From contig PATG01000086.1 of the NCBI GenBank assembly GCA_002713555.1, positions 28,780 to 35,348 of the forward strand: a stretch of 6,569 bases of DNA. The letters are read 5' to 3'. The DNA is from Planctomycetaceae bacterium (GTDB taxonomy: Bacteria > Planctomycetota > Planctomycetia > Pirellulales > Lacipirellulaceae). Position numbers and translations under genes: made by a program. Below, one piece after another: positions 1-6,095 of the stretch (position 1 is its first letter; each line of letters starts with the position of its first letter). Under the pieces are notes generated by a model that worked only from the letters and a program-made list of their open reading frames with translations, was not told where the DNA came from and made no database searches.

Positions 1-111
1 CGTCACTATTGGTACGTTGCTACCAAGTTGTTGGTGCGTCCCAAGACACTTTTTTCCCCACCGCTTTTGCTCACCGCTGCTAAGCCGGTTCTGTATGAAC
101 TCTCTTGCTAA
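1..111 (+). CDS. Possible 3' end of an unidentified upstream gene (partial)
   Basis: Frame 1 is open from the window edge to a TAA at 109-111 and encodes 36 residues that I cannot assign to a family. It begins RHYWYVATKLLVRPK and ends KPVLYELSC. Its composition reads more like protein than the other two frames, and its end would overlap the dxr ATG by 17 nt. That matches the overlapping gene ends at the other two operon junctions in this window. In many bacteria the gene before dxr is cdsA, but this tail does not resemble the usual CdsA C-terminus, so I make no functional claim. With only 111 bases visible, this could also be non-coding leader. Confidence 0.3.
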   Translation, partial: RHYWYVATKLLVRPKTLFSPPLLLTAAKPVLYELSC

Positions 112-1255
112 ACAGATTGCCGTACTCGGTTCAACAGGCAGCATTGGTGTGAGTGCCCTGGAGGTTATTAAGGCCAGTGGTGGTCGGCTTCGGGCTAGTG
201 TGCTTTCGGCCCATTCACGATTCGCCCAACTTGTTGAACAAGCCCAGGCGCATCGCCCTCAGTACGTGATCGCGTCTGACAAGGCGGCGACCCGCTTTGA
301 CTGGTCCGGACTGCCAGCAGGAACTGAGTTGCTTGTGGGGGCAGAAGCTCTCGACGAAATCGTATCCCGCGACTGTGTCGATATCGTCCTGGCTGCCATT
401 GTCGGGAGCGCTGGTCTTCAAAGTACCTGGAGCGCTCTGGAAAGTAAAAAAACGGTAGCCTTGGCAAATAAAGAAACCCTGGTCAGCGCAGGGCCAATGA
501 TGACCCGTTTAGCCCATAAGTTCGGAGCCCTAATACTCCCCGTAGATAGTGAGCACAGTGCGATCTTTCAAGCTTTGCAGGCTGGCCAGCTAGCAGAAGT
601 TCAGCGTCTGGTGCTTACTGCTAGCGGCGGCCCCTTTCGGAATCTGCCACTTGAAGAGCTTAAAACGGTTACTGTGTCTGAGGCACTGGAGCATCCCATC
701 TGGAATATGGGCCCCAAGATCACTGTCGATTCGGCCACGATGATGAACAAAGCCTTAGAAATCATCGAAGCTCGATGGTTGTTCGGCGTCGAAGCCGACC
801 AGATTTCTGTTGTCATCCATCCGCAATCGATTGTCCACTCGCTCGTAGAATTTATCGACGGATCGGTCGTTGCTCAAATGAGCCCCCCCGATATGCGGCT
901 ACCGATCCAGTATGCACTCAATTACCCCGATCGAACGCCAGGTATCGCCAAACGGCTGGATTGGAGTCAAGCTTTTGCTCTCGAATTCGAACCTCCTGAT
1001 CCAGAGCGGTTTCCTGCCTTGCAATTGGGCTATGAATGTGCACGTGCTGGCGGCACTTCAGGGGCCGTGCTCAGTGCTGCCAATGAAGCTGCCGTTGGGG
1101 CTTTCCTGGGGGGTGAGCTACACTTTACTGAAATTGTACCAGCATGCCGGAGCATCCTGGATGCTCACAACTTTAATGCCAATCCGACACTCAACCAGTT
1201 GGTCGAAATTGACCGCTGGGCACGCGAGGAGATTTCAAATTGGGTATGTATTTAA
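95..1255 (+). CDS. dxr: 1-deoxy-D-xylulose 5-phosphate reductoisomerase
   Basis: Dxr (IspC) is the cytosolic NADPH- and divalent-metal-dependent enzyme that converts 1-deoxy-D-xylulose 5-phosphate to 2-C-methyl-D-erythritol 4-phosphate, the committed step of the MEP isoprenoid pathway and the target of fosmidomycin. Counting from ATG 95 the protein has 386 residues, close to the 398 of E. coli. The NADPH-binding GSTGSIG lies at residues 12-18. The metal-binding VDSEH is at 150-154 (D151, E153). HPIWNMG at 200-206 runs into the active-site block DSATMMNKALEIIEA at 212-226, with E222 as the third metal ligand. HPQSIVHS and PPDMRLPIQYAL follow. The frame stays open upstream to a TTG at 17, but that extension is Cys/Pro/Phe-rich and unlike the family, so ATG 95 is chosen. 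No clear Shine-Dalgarno precedes it, which would fit coupling to an upstream overlapping gene. The end overlaps rseP by 10-16 nt. Confidence 0.97.
   Translation: MNSLAKQIAVLGSTGSIGVSALEVIKASGGRLRASVLSAHSRFAQLVEQAQAHRPQYVIASDKAATRFDWSGLPAGTELLVGAEALDEIVSRDCVDIVLAAIVGSAGLQSTWSALESKKTVALANKETLVSAGPMMTRLAHKFGALILPVDSEHSAIFQALQAGQLAEVQRLVLTASGGPFRNLPLEELKTVTVSEALEHPIWNMGPKITVDSATMMNKALEIIEARWLFGVEADQISVVIHPQSIVHSLVEFIDGSVVAQMSPPDMRLPIQYALNYPDRTPGIAKRLDWSQAFALEFEPPDPERFPALQLGYECARAGGTSGAVLSAANEAAVGAFLGGELHFTEIVPACRSILDAHNFNANPTLNQLVEIDRWAREEISNWVCI
1226..1231 (+). promoter_or_regulatory. Shine-Dalgarno for rseP inside dxr
   Basis: GAGGAG sits 8 nt before the TTG at 1240 and 14 nt before the ATG at 1246. 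The spacing favours TTG as the rseP start. The site lies wholly within dxr codons, so ribosomes finishing dxr pass over it, which suggests translational coupling. Confidence 0.6.
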
Positions 1256-3363
1256 TTGCCACGGCTTCCCCTCTGGAGTGGCTACTTGTCATTTTGCAAG
1301 TCAGCCTGGGACTCGGCACGGTTATTTTCGTTCATGAACTTGGACATTTTGCTGTGGCCAAGATGTGTGGGGTCAAATGCGACAAATTTTTCGTCGGTTT
1401 CGACATTGGTGGCTACAAGATCAGCCGCAAATGGGGTGAAACCGAATACGGCATTGGCATTCTGCCCCTAGGTGGTTACGTCAAGATGCTAGGCCAGGAT
1501 GACAACCCGGGAAACATTACCGAACAACTGAAAGAATCTCAAGTCAGCGGCGAAAGCACGATTCAAACCAAAGAAATTGTCGGGCCCGATGGCAACAAAT
1601 ACCTTGTCGATCGTCGGAGCTATTTGGCCAAAAGCGTTCCACAACGCATGGCCATCATCTCAGCCGGCGTAATTATGAATATCATTTTTGCATTTGTCTT
1701 TGCCGTGATTGCCTTTGGACTGGGGGTGCCTTATGTGCCATGCATTGTTTCAGGTATCTCGCCAGGCTCAGCAGCTTATCAGGCTGCCATACGACCAGGT
1801 GACGAAATTATCGCCATCGATAACCTGGAGAACCCATCCTTTCTTGAACTAAAAAGTGGAGTCACCCTGGGTGACCTTAAAAATGGTGTTCCCTTCAGGG
1901 TGCGTCGTGCAGCTACCGGTAAAGAAAAAGACATCCTTCTGAAACCAAAACAAAGTGGAGATGAATTCGCCAGGGTAGGAATTGTTTCTCCACATGCCTT
2001 GAGATTGATCAAGGAGATGCCCACCTTTGAGCATAGTCCTGCTGCGAGTACATCAGAAAAGTTTCTAGGGGAAGACGAAATCATCAAGGTCAACGATCAC
2101 CCCGTTGCCGATTATCGCGAGTACCTTGCCCATCTTGTTGAGAATATCGGCAAGCCTCTGGATATTACAGTCCGGCGCGGTGGGATTGCCCCGCTCAGCA
2201 ATCGTTTTGGGCCTCGCGAAGGCGGTGAAGAAATTACCATTCGTGTGTCTGCAAAGCCATTGCGACGCCTGGGACTGGTAATGGAAATGGGAAAAATCGT
2301 CGCCGTCGAAACTGGCTCTCCAGCCGACAACAAGGGAATTCAAGCGGGTGACTTTATCGAAAAAGTTGAAGCTGTCGAGACGGCAAGTGCCGCTGACCCC
2401 ACTGCGCCTGACCCCTTTGCAGATCCTCTTGCATTGCCCGCATTACTTCGACAACTGGCAGAGGACACGGGCCAAGTCCGCCTACTTTTACGTCGCTCGT
2501 CTGCCAGCGAAGATGGGCGTCAAAAGACCGAACCCATTGATCTTTCACTGCGCGAGCCAACCTGGCTTGAGATCCCACAACATGCCAATGAACCTGTATC
2601 GATTCCTGCTCTGGGGATTGCCTATCGTGTGTTAAATCGTGTCGACAACGCCATTCCAGGAAGCCCCGCAGCTCAGGCCGGGTTGCAACGAAACGACGTG
2701 ATCCTCAAAGCTGAATATATTCTTGCGGACAAAAAGAAAAAGCAGATCGACCCGGTAGAATTCGGAGAAGATGGCAAGCATAACTGGCCGGCCTTTATTC
2801 AATCCTTGCAGCATCATCCTCCAGATACCAAAGTAAAATTAACTTTCAAACGCGGAGACGAAGAACCGCGTGAAACCATTTTACAAGCCGAAGCGACAAA
2901 AGATCAATATGTGGCCGAAAGAGGATTTGCTTTCGCGCCGATCAAGCGGATTCGTATTGCCCAATCCTTCGACGAACAATTGCAATTGGGTCTTAAAGAA
3001 ACGGTTCATTCACTGGGCATGGTCCTTCGCTTTTTGGGGAAATTAGGCACCCAAATTCCACTGACCGCCTTGGGTGGGCCCGTAACAATCGCTCAAGTTG
3101 CTGGTTACTCCGCCTTTGAAGGAGTCGGCAAACTTCTGGTATTTTTGACCATGCTAAGTGCCAACCTGGCCGTGATTAACTTCTTGCCGATTCCGCTATT
3201 GGATGGAGGGCATATGGTATTCCTAGCCTGGGAAGGGATTCGAGGCCGACCAGCCAGTGAAAGATTTGTCGTCGCCATGCATACGGTCGGTTTTTTGTTT
3301 GTCGTCTCGCTTATGCTATTTGTGATCACACTCGATATAGGTCGGCTGTTTGGTATTGGCTAG
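1240..3363 (+). CDS. rseP: RseP-like site-2 intramembrane zinc metalloprotease with expanded PDZ region
   Basis: This is a family M50 (S2P) inner-membrane protease. E. coli RseP cleaves anti-sigma factor RseA and remnant signal peptides; the substrate here is unknown. Counting from TTG 1240 (707 aa): TM1 about 13-31 leads into HELGH at 32-36 (zinc ligands H32 and H36, catalytic E33). GGYVKMLG is at 78-85, TM2 at about 137-160, TM3 at about 630-648 with NFLPIPLLDGGH at 647-658 (D655 the third ligand), and TM4 at about 676-703. The extracytoplasmic part, about 165-600, is far longer than in E. coli RseP (about 450 aa, two PDZ domains). It shows three clear PDZ-like starts (GSAAYQAAIRPGDE at 176, GSPADNKGIQAGD at 359, GSPAAQAGLQRND at 474) and a weaker one near 275 (FLGEDEIIKVNDHPV). 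A cytoplasmic insert of about 35 residues follows GYVKMLG. The alternative start is ATG 1246, two codons in. It overlaps dxr, and such dxr-rseP pairs are common. Confidence 0.95.
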   Translation: MGMYLIATASPLEWLLVILQVSLGLGTVIFVHELGHFAVAKMCGVKCDKFFVGFDIGGYKISRKWGETEYGIGILPLGGYVKMLGQDDNPGNITEQLKESQVSGESTIQTKEIVGPDGNKYLVDRRSYLAKSVPQRMAIISAGVIMNIIFAFVFAVIAFGLGVPYVPCIVSGISPGSAAYQAAIRPGDEIIAIDNLENPSFLELKSGVTLGDLKNGVPFRVRRAATGKEKDILLKPKQSGDEFARVGIVSPHALRLIKEMPTFEHSPAASTSEKFLGEDEIIKVNDHPVADYREYLAHLVENIGKPLDITVRRGGIAPLSNRFGPREGGEEITIRVSAKPLRRLGLVMEMGKIVAVETGSPADNKGIQAGDFIEKVEAVETASAADPTAPDPFADPLALPALLRQLAEDTGQVRLLLRRSSASEDGRQKTEPIDLSLREPTWLEIPQHANEPVSIPALGIAYRVLNRVDNAIPGSPAAQAGLQRNDVILKAEYILADKKKKQIDPVEFGEDGKHNWPAFIQSLQHHPPDTKVKLTFKRGDEEPRETILQAEATKDQYVAERGFAFAPIKRIRIAQSFDEQLQLGLKETVHSLGMVLRFLGKLGTQIPLTALGGPVTIAQVAGYSAFEGVGKLLVFLTMLSANLAVINFLPIPLLDGGHMVFLAWEGIRGRPASERFVVAMHTVGFLFVVSLMLFVITLDIGRLFGIG

Positions 3364-3384
3364 TTAGATCGCTAGCTAGATCAC
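3364..3384. other. Convergent 3' junction of rseP and moeA with palindromic stops
   Basis: Only 12 bp separate the rseP stop (TAG 3361-3363) from the moeA stop (complement of CTA 3376-3378). The junction carries the 8-bp palindrome CTAGCTAG (3372-3379), which gives TAG on both strands, and + strand TAGs occur in all three frames by 3389. I see no GC-rich hairpin with a T-tract, so transcripts probably run into each other here. Confidence 0.55.
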
Positions 3385-4647
3385 ATTAGAAGATGACAGT
3401 GTAAGGACTTCGACTTCAGAACCTGCAGGCAATTCATAGTCACCGGCCGGAAAAATGGCCAATGCATTTGCTCGTGTCATTGCTGCCAAGTCGGCCGATC
3501 CACCCCATGGCAGTAATTCTACTGGCATTTTGTCTCTCGCATGGGCATCGTAGAGAATTCGGCAGGGAAAATACGTAGTCCGATTGCCACGGTATTGTTT
3601 CGCGTCGGTTAAGCGACCGGTCATCGTACTCAATGTCGAGTAGCCCCTGCCGCCCAGCATCCCAAGCATCGGTTTCACAAAAAGTTCAAAAGATACCAAG
3701 GTGCTAACGGGATTTCCTGGCATTCCAAACACATAGGTACTTTTGCCATCTTTCTCTTGCTTACCAAACCACAATGGTTTGCCGGGTTTAATACGAACTT
3801 TATGGAAAACTTTTTCAACGCCCAATTTCTCGAGCACACCTGGCACCAGATCCATCACACCTGCCGATACACCACCAGTAATCAGTAACACGTCCGCCTT
3901 TAACCCTTGTTGGACAAGTTGGTGCAACATCTCAGGATCATCACGACCTATACCCAGATCAGTTGTTTTGACACACTGCGACTCAAGTAGCGCTAACAAC
4001 ATTGGACCATTGCTATTGCATATTTGTGCCGGGCCTACGGGTCGACCCACATCGACCAATTCATTACCTGTTGCCAAAACGGCAACCTGAGGACGCGGTA
4101 TGACCTGGACTTTGGCTTTGCCCAACTCGGCAATTAATGCCAAATCGATCGTTGTCAGAGACTTGCCCGCCGGCAAAACTTCCTGACCACTGTGAAATGA
4201 CGTTCCCCGGCTCATGATACCTCCACCTTCGACAACTCCTTTCGTTGGAAACTGGATCAACGACTCCTTGAGCTGATGGACATCCTCGTGCTTGATAACA
4301 GCATCTGCACCGTCTGGGATTGGAGCCCCTGTCATCACACGAATCGTAGTGCCCGGTTCGACCGCATGGTGGGGCACACCCCCCGCAAGCACTTGTTCGG
4401 TAATACGTAGCGTGGGCGACTTGTCCTTAACCGAAATGGCATAGCCATCGAGCAACGCTTTATCAAAAGGTGGAGAATCAACATCGCTGACTATCGCATT
4501 TACCAAACAAAGCCCTAGCGCATTATTCAATGGGACACGCACACCTGGCAGGGCTTGAACACATTGACGAATGTGTTCATGAGCCGTTTCAGCAGAGATC
4601 ATGGTCTGGCCTAGGGAAGAGATACATGAAGCGTTTTCATAAGGCAA
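3376..4647 (-). CDS. moeA: Molybdopterin molybdenumtransferase
   Basis: MoeA inserts molybdate into adenylylated molybdopterin in the cytoplasm, the last general step of molybdenum cofactor synthesis, working with MogA-type adenylyltransferases. With the TTG start the protein has 423 residues, within the family range. Family motifs occur in order: SPPFDKALLDGYAI (58-71), TGAPIPDGADAV (106-117), the MoCF-domain ATGNEL (192-197), ITGGVSAGVMD (256-266), KPGKPLWFG, and GMPGNPVSTLVSFE near 320. A C-terminal beta domain closes the protein, with LPWGGSADLAAMTRANALAIFP-type wording. The family more often has TGDEL where TGNEL stands here; both variants are known to me. The conserved homology begins at MISAETA (ATG at 4602), so the first 15 residues from TTG 4647 may not be translated. 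The TTG nevertheless has a well-placed Shine-Dalgarno. The gene follows pabA with an 11-nt overlap (TTG start) and converges on rseP. Confidence 0.95.
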   Translation of the reverse strand: MPYENASCISSLGQTMISAETAHEHIRQCVQALPGVRVPLNNALGLCLVNAIVSDVDSPPFDKALLDGYAISVKDKSPTLRITEQVLAGGVPHHAVEPGTTIRVMTGAPIPDGADAVIKHEDVHQLKESLIQFPTKGVVEGGGIMSRGTSFHSGQEVLPAGKSLTTIDLALIAELGKAKVQVIPRPQVAVLATGNELVDVGRPVGPAQICNSNGPMLLALLESQCVKTTDLGIGRDDPEMLHQLVQQGLKADVLLITGGVSAGVMDLVPGVLEKLGVEKVFHKVRIKPGKPLWFGKQEKDGKSTYVFGMPGNPVSTLVSFELFVKPMLGMLGGRGYSTLSTMTGRLTDAKQYRGNRTTYFPCRILYDAHARDKMPVELLPWGGSADLAAMTRANALAIFPAGDYELPAGSEVEVLTLSSSNVI

Positions 4648-5218
4648 GAAAATTCCTTAGAATGTCACTGCCTGCATAGGTCAAGAAGCTTTCGGGATGA
4701 AACTGCAATCCGTACAACGTGTAATCGCGGTGGGCAACAGCCATTATTTCGCGCTCACCATCAGGTCCTTCTGCCCAAGCGATGACCTGCAATTCTTTGG
4801 GCAATGTATCGGGTTGTATGATTAAACTATGGTAACGGGTTGCCTGAAACGGATTGTCGAGCCCGGCAAATAAGGGTCCCCCGTTATGGCGTATCATGTC
4901 GGTCTTGCCGTGCATAAGCTGATCTGCCCTGACAATCTTGGCGCCAAATGCCTGGCCAATAGATTGGTGCCCCAGGCAAACACCTAACAATGGATAGGAT
5001 CCTGCCAAGCGCTGCACACACTCCACGGAGATGCCTGCTTCACTAGGTGTGCAGGGGCCGGGAGAAATAATCACGCGATCGGGTTTGCGTGCTTCAATTT
5101 CCGCTACCGAAATCTCATCATTCCTGTCTACACGGATATCAAGTCCGGGATTGATTTCGCCCAATCGCTGGACCAGATTATAGGTAAAGGAATCGTAGTT
5201 ATCGACAATCTGGATCAT
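4637..5218 (-). CDS. pabA: Glutamine amidotransferase, PabA/TrpG type (class I)
   Basis: This is the glutaminase subunit that supplies ammonia to a chorismate-using partner, either PabB (folate, 4-amino-4-deoxychorismate) or TrpE (tryptophan, anthranilate). Some bacteria use one subunit for both. The 193-residue length is typical of a stand-alone domain. It opens with the family signature DNYDSFTYNL (6-15) and has the oxyanion segment SPGPCTPSEAGIS (52-64). The nucleophile is C81 in GVCLGHQ, and the catalytic H174 and E176 lie in LQFHPES. Wording such as LMHGKTD (101-107), HNGG and ATRYHSL resembles E. coli PabA, hence the symbol, but sequence alone does not settle PabA versus TrpG. No pabB or trpE is in the window. 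ATG 5218 is the natural start for the family. The nearest Shine-Dalgarno-like AGGAAG is 14 nt upstream, which is rather far. It is probably cotranscribed with moeA. Confidence 0.93.
   Translation of the reverse strand: MIQIVDNYDSFTYNLVQRLGEINPGLDIRVDRNDEISVAEIEARKPDRVIISPGPCTPSEAGISVECVQRLAGSYPLLGVCLGHQSIGQAFGAKIVRADQLMHGKTDMIRHNGGPLFAGLDNPFQATRYHSLIIQPDTLPKELQVIAWAEGPDGEREIMAVAHRDYTLYGLQFHPESFLTYAGSDILRNFLAL
4654..4658 (-). promoter_or_regulatory. Shine-Dalgarno supporting a TTG start for moeA
   Basis: AAGGA on the - strand lies 6 nt before TTG 4647, within the last codons of the amidotransferase gene. The alternative ATG at 4602 has no purine-rich site in the preceding 18 nt. This supports the longer moeA protein and coupling to pabA, although the homology itself would be satisfied by the ATG. 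Confidence 0.5.
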
Positions 5219-5336
5219 ACGTCTCAGTGTAACTTCCTGGCGGGGTCGATGAAAAGCATCTAGCTTGCATTGTCAGGCCAATTCGGATTTAATACGGACC
5301 TTTCAGCCACTTAAACTTCTAACCTGAACGAATACC
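5219..5336. other. Divergent intergenic region between pabA and crcB
   Basis: These 118 bp must hold the start signals for both flanking genes. On the + strand a candidate promoter lies at 5265-5293. On the - strand I find no convincing -35/-10 pair. A small hairpin (GATG, loop AAAAG, CATC at 5248-5260) is too weak to name. I could not fit the fluoride-riboswitch consensus here. Confidence 0.6.
5265..5293 (+). promoter_or_regulatory. Candidate sigma-70-type promoter for crcB
   Basis: TTGCAT (5265-5270), a 17-bp spacer and TTTAAT (5288-5293) fit the housekeeping pattern: a weak -35 with 3 of 6 consensus bases and a good -10 with 5 of 6. Transcription would start near 5300, leaving a leader of about 35 nt before the GTG. 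This is pattern matching only, and such matches arise by chance. Confidence 0.3.
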
Positions 5337-5720
5337 GTGGGACATGTTATCGCAATTGCAGTAGGAGGCGCACTGGGAGCAGTCAGCCGTTTTGGAGTCA
5401 ATAAGGCCTGCATCCGAATGCTGGGAAGCAATTTTGCATTTGGTACCCTGGCCGTCAACGTAGCCGGTTGCTTTTTGATCGGCTTGCTCTTCACCATGCG
5501 GGAAACAGATTCGTCACGATGGAATGATGTCACTCATTCAGGAATGACCACAGGTTTTCTCGGTGCCCTGACAACATTCTCTACTTTCGGTTGGGAAACC
5601 TCTGGGCACTTTCAGTTGGCCCAATACGGCATGGTAATGCTCAATATTGCGAGTAATTTATTCTTAGGTTTGACAGCAGTATTTTGCGGTGTGCTGGTCG
5701 GACGCTGGGTTAGTTTATAG
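5337..5720 (+). CDS. crcB: Fluoride ion channel CrcB/FluC
   Basis: Fluc proteins are small four-helix inner-membrane channels that work as antiparallel dimers and expel fluoride from the cytoplasm. This one has 127 residues, the family's usual size. It opens with GGALGAVSRF (10-19). FGTLAVNVAGCFLIGLL (35-51) contains the conserved pore Asn (N41). GFLGALTTFSTFGWET (73-88) contains the Phe-box residues F81 and F84 with the TTFSTF Thr/Ser track. TM4 spans about 98-124. The start is GTG 5337, since an earlier start would add residues before the conserved first helix; no strong Shine-Dalgarno is visible. The last two codons and the TAG stop (AGT TTA TAG) lie at the head of a degenerate copy of the tandem repeat described below, so the C-terminus may have been trimmed or replaced by repeat sequence. 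No fluoride riboswitch or second crcB copy is visible. Confidence 0.93.
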   Translation: MGHVIAIAVGGALGAVSRFGVNKACIRMLGSNFAFGTLAVNVAGCFLIGLLFTMRETDSSRWNDVTHSGMTTGFLGALTTFSTFGWETSGHFQLAQYGMVMLNIASNLFLGLTAVFCGVLVGRWVSL

Positions 5721-5844
5721 CGAGCTCGCGAGTTTATGGCGAGCTCGACTTGGCGGTACCAAGATCTCGCTGCGCTCGGTTTATGGCGAGCTCGACTTGG
5801 CGGTACCAAGATCTCGCTGCGCTCGGGCTGGGTTTTTTGGCGAG
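5713..5844 (+). repeat. 47-bp tandem repeat, two perfect copies plus degenerate ends
   Basis: Two identical 47-bp units are directly adjacent, 5732-5778 and 5779-5825. Each begins GTTTATGGCGAGCTCG and ends CTGCGCTCG. A diverged head of the same unit (GTTTATAGCGAGCTCG, one substitution) occurs at 5713-5728 and supplies the crcB stop. A weaker one (GTTTTTTGGCGAG) lies near 5832-5844. Within each full unit an imperfect hairpin can form: GCGAG pairs with CTCGC and CTTGG with CCAAG around a CGGTA loop, with an asymmetric internal loop (5739-5770 and 5786-5817). There is no spacer variation, so this is not CRISPR. It may belong to a dispersed REP-like family, but one locus cannot show that. Confidence 0.85.
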
Positions 5845-5849
5845 TGGCT

Positions 5850-5961
5850 AAGGCCTAATGACTAATGAATGACGAATACAGAATGACTAAAAGTGATTGC
5901 TTTGGTCGATTGTCTGCTGCAAAGCTTTTGAATATTAGTCATTCATTAGTCATTAGGCCTT
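5850..5961. repeat. 112-bp element with perfect 24-bp terminal inverted repeats (MITE/REP-like)
   Basis: The left arm 5850-5873 (starting AAGGCCTAATGACTAATG) is an exact reverse complement of the right arm 5938-5961. The arms are built from short AATGAC/AATGA repeats, with a further copy (GAATGACTAA at 5881-5890) that can pair alternatively with 5935-5944. GCTTTG (5899-5904) and CAAAGC (5920-5925) form an inner hairpin, so the whole element can fold into one long cruciform. The 64-bp centre has no convincing gene; a 71-codon open frame from 5865 is a by-product of the repeats. I see no target-site duplication. From memory, GTCATTC-type repeats recur between genes in planctomycete genomes. A non-autonomous mobile element is an inference. 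Confidence 0.8.
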
Positions 5962-6033
5962 CGTCATTCTTTTCTCCCTCGATCCCACTGTTGAAACGCG
6001 TTTTGTGTGGAGTCGGGTTACCTTATCAATGCA

Positions 6034-6071
6034 GCAAGGCCGTACCACTGGGTACGGCCTTGCCATTTTTT
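6034..6071 (+). terminator. Intrinsic (Rho-independent) terminator
   Basis: A perfect 13-bp GC-rich stem, GCAAGGCCGTACC (6034-6046) with GGTACGGCCTTGC (6051-6063), closes an ACTG tetraloop. It is followed after CA by a run of six T (6066-6071). The orientation terminates + strand transcription, presumably the crcB transcript after it crosses the repeats. The - strand lacks a T-tract after the stem, so it is not an obvious terminator for hsp20, although the stem could still protect that transcript's 3' end. Confidence 0.88.
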
Positions 6072-6095
6072 CTTATCTGACACGACATCCGTCCA

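Noticed and set aside
17..94. Longer dxr protein starting at TTG 17
   Set aside because: The added 26 residues are Cys/Phe/Pro-rich and unlike Dxr N-termini. Family homology begins just after ATG 95 with KQIAVLGSTGSIG.
1779..2093. Antisense open frames inside dxr, rseP and crcB as hidden genes
   Set aside because: They mirror the codon structure of strongly conserved genes on the other strand, have no family resemblance and no initiation signals.
5219..5336. Fluoride (crcB) riboswitch upstream of crcB
   Set aside because: I could not place the conserved pseudoknot segments in this region. A covariance-model search for the fluoride riboswitch would settle it.
5826..5836. Intrinsic terminator at the GGCTGGGTTTTTT segment after the second repeat
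   Set aside because: The T-run is about 14 nt away from the closest stable hairpin, so the stem-to-T-tract spacing is wrong. The segment looks more like a degenerate repeat head.
5713..5844. CRISPR array
   Set aside because: The repeats are directly tandem with no unique spacers, and no cas gene is present.
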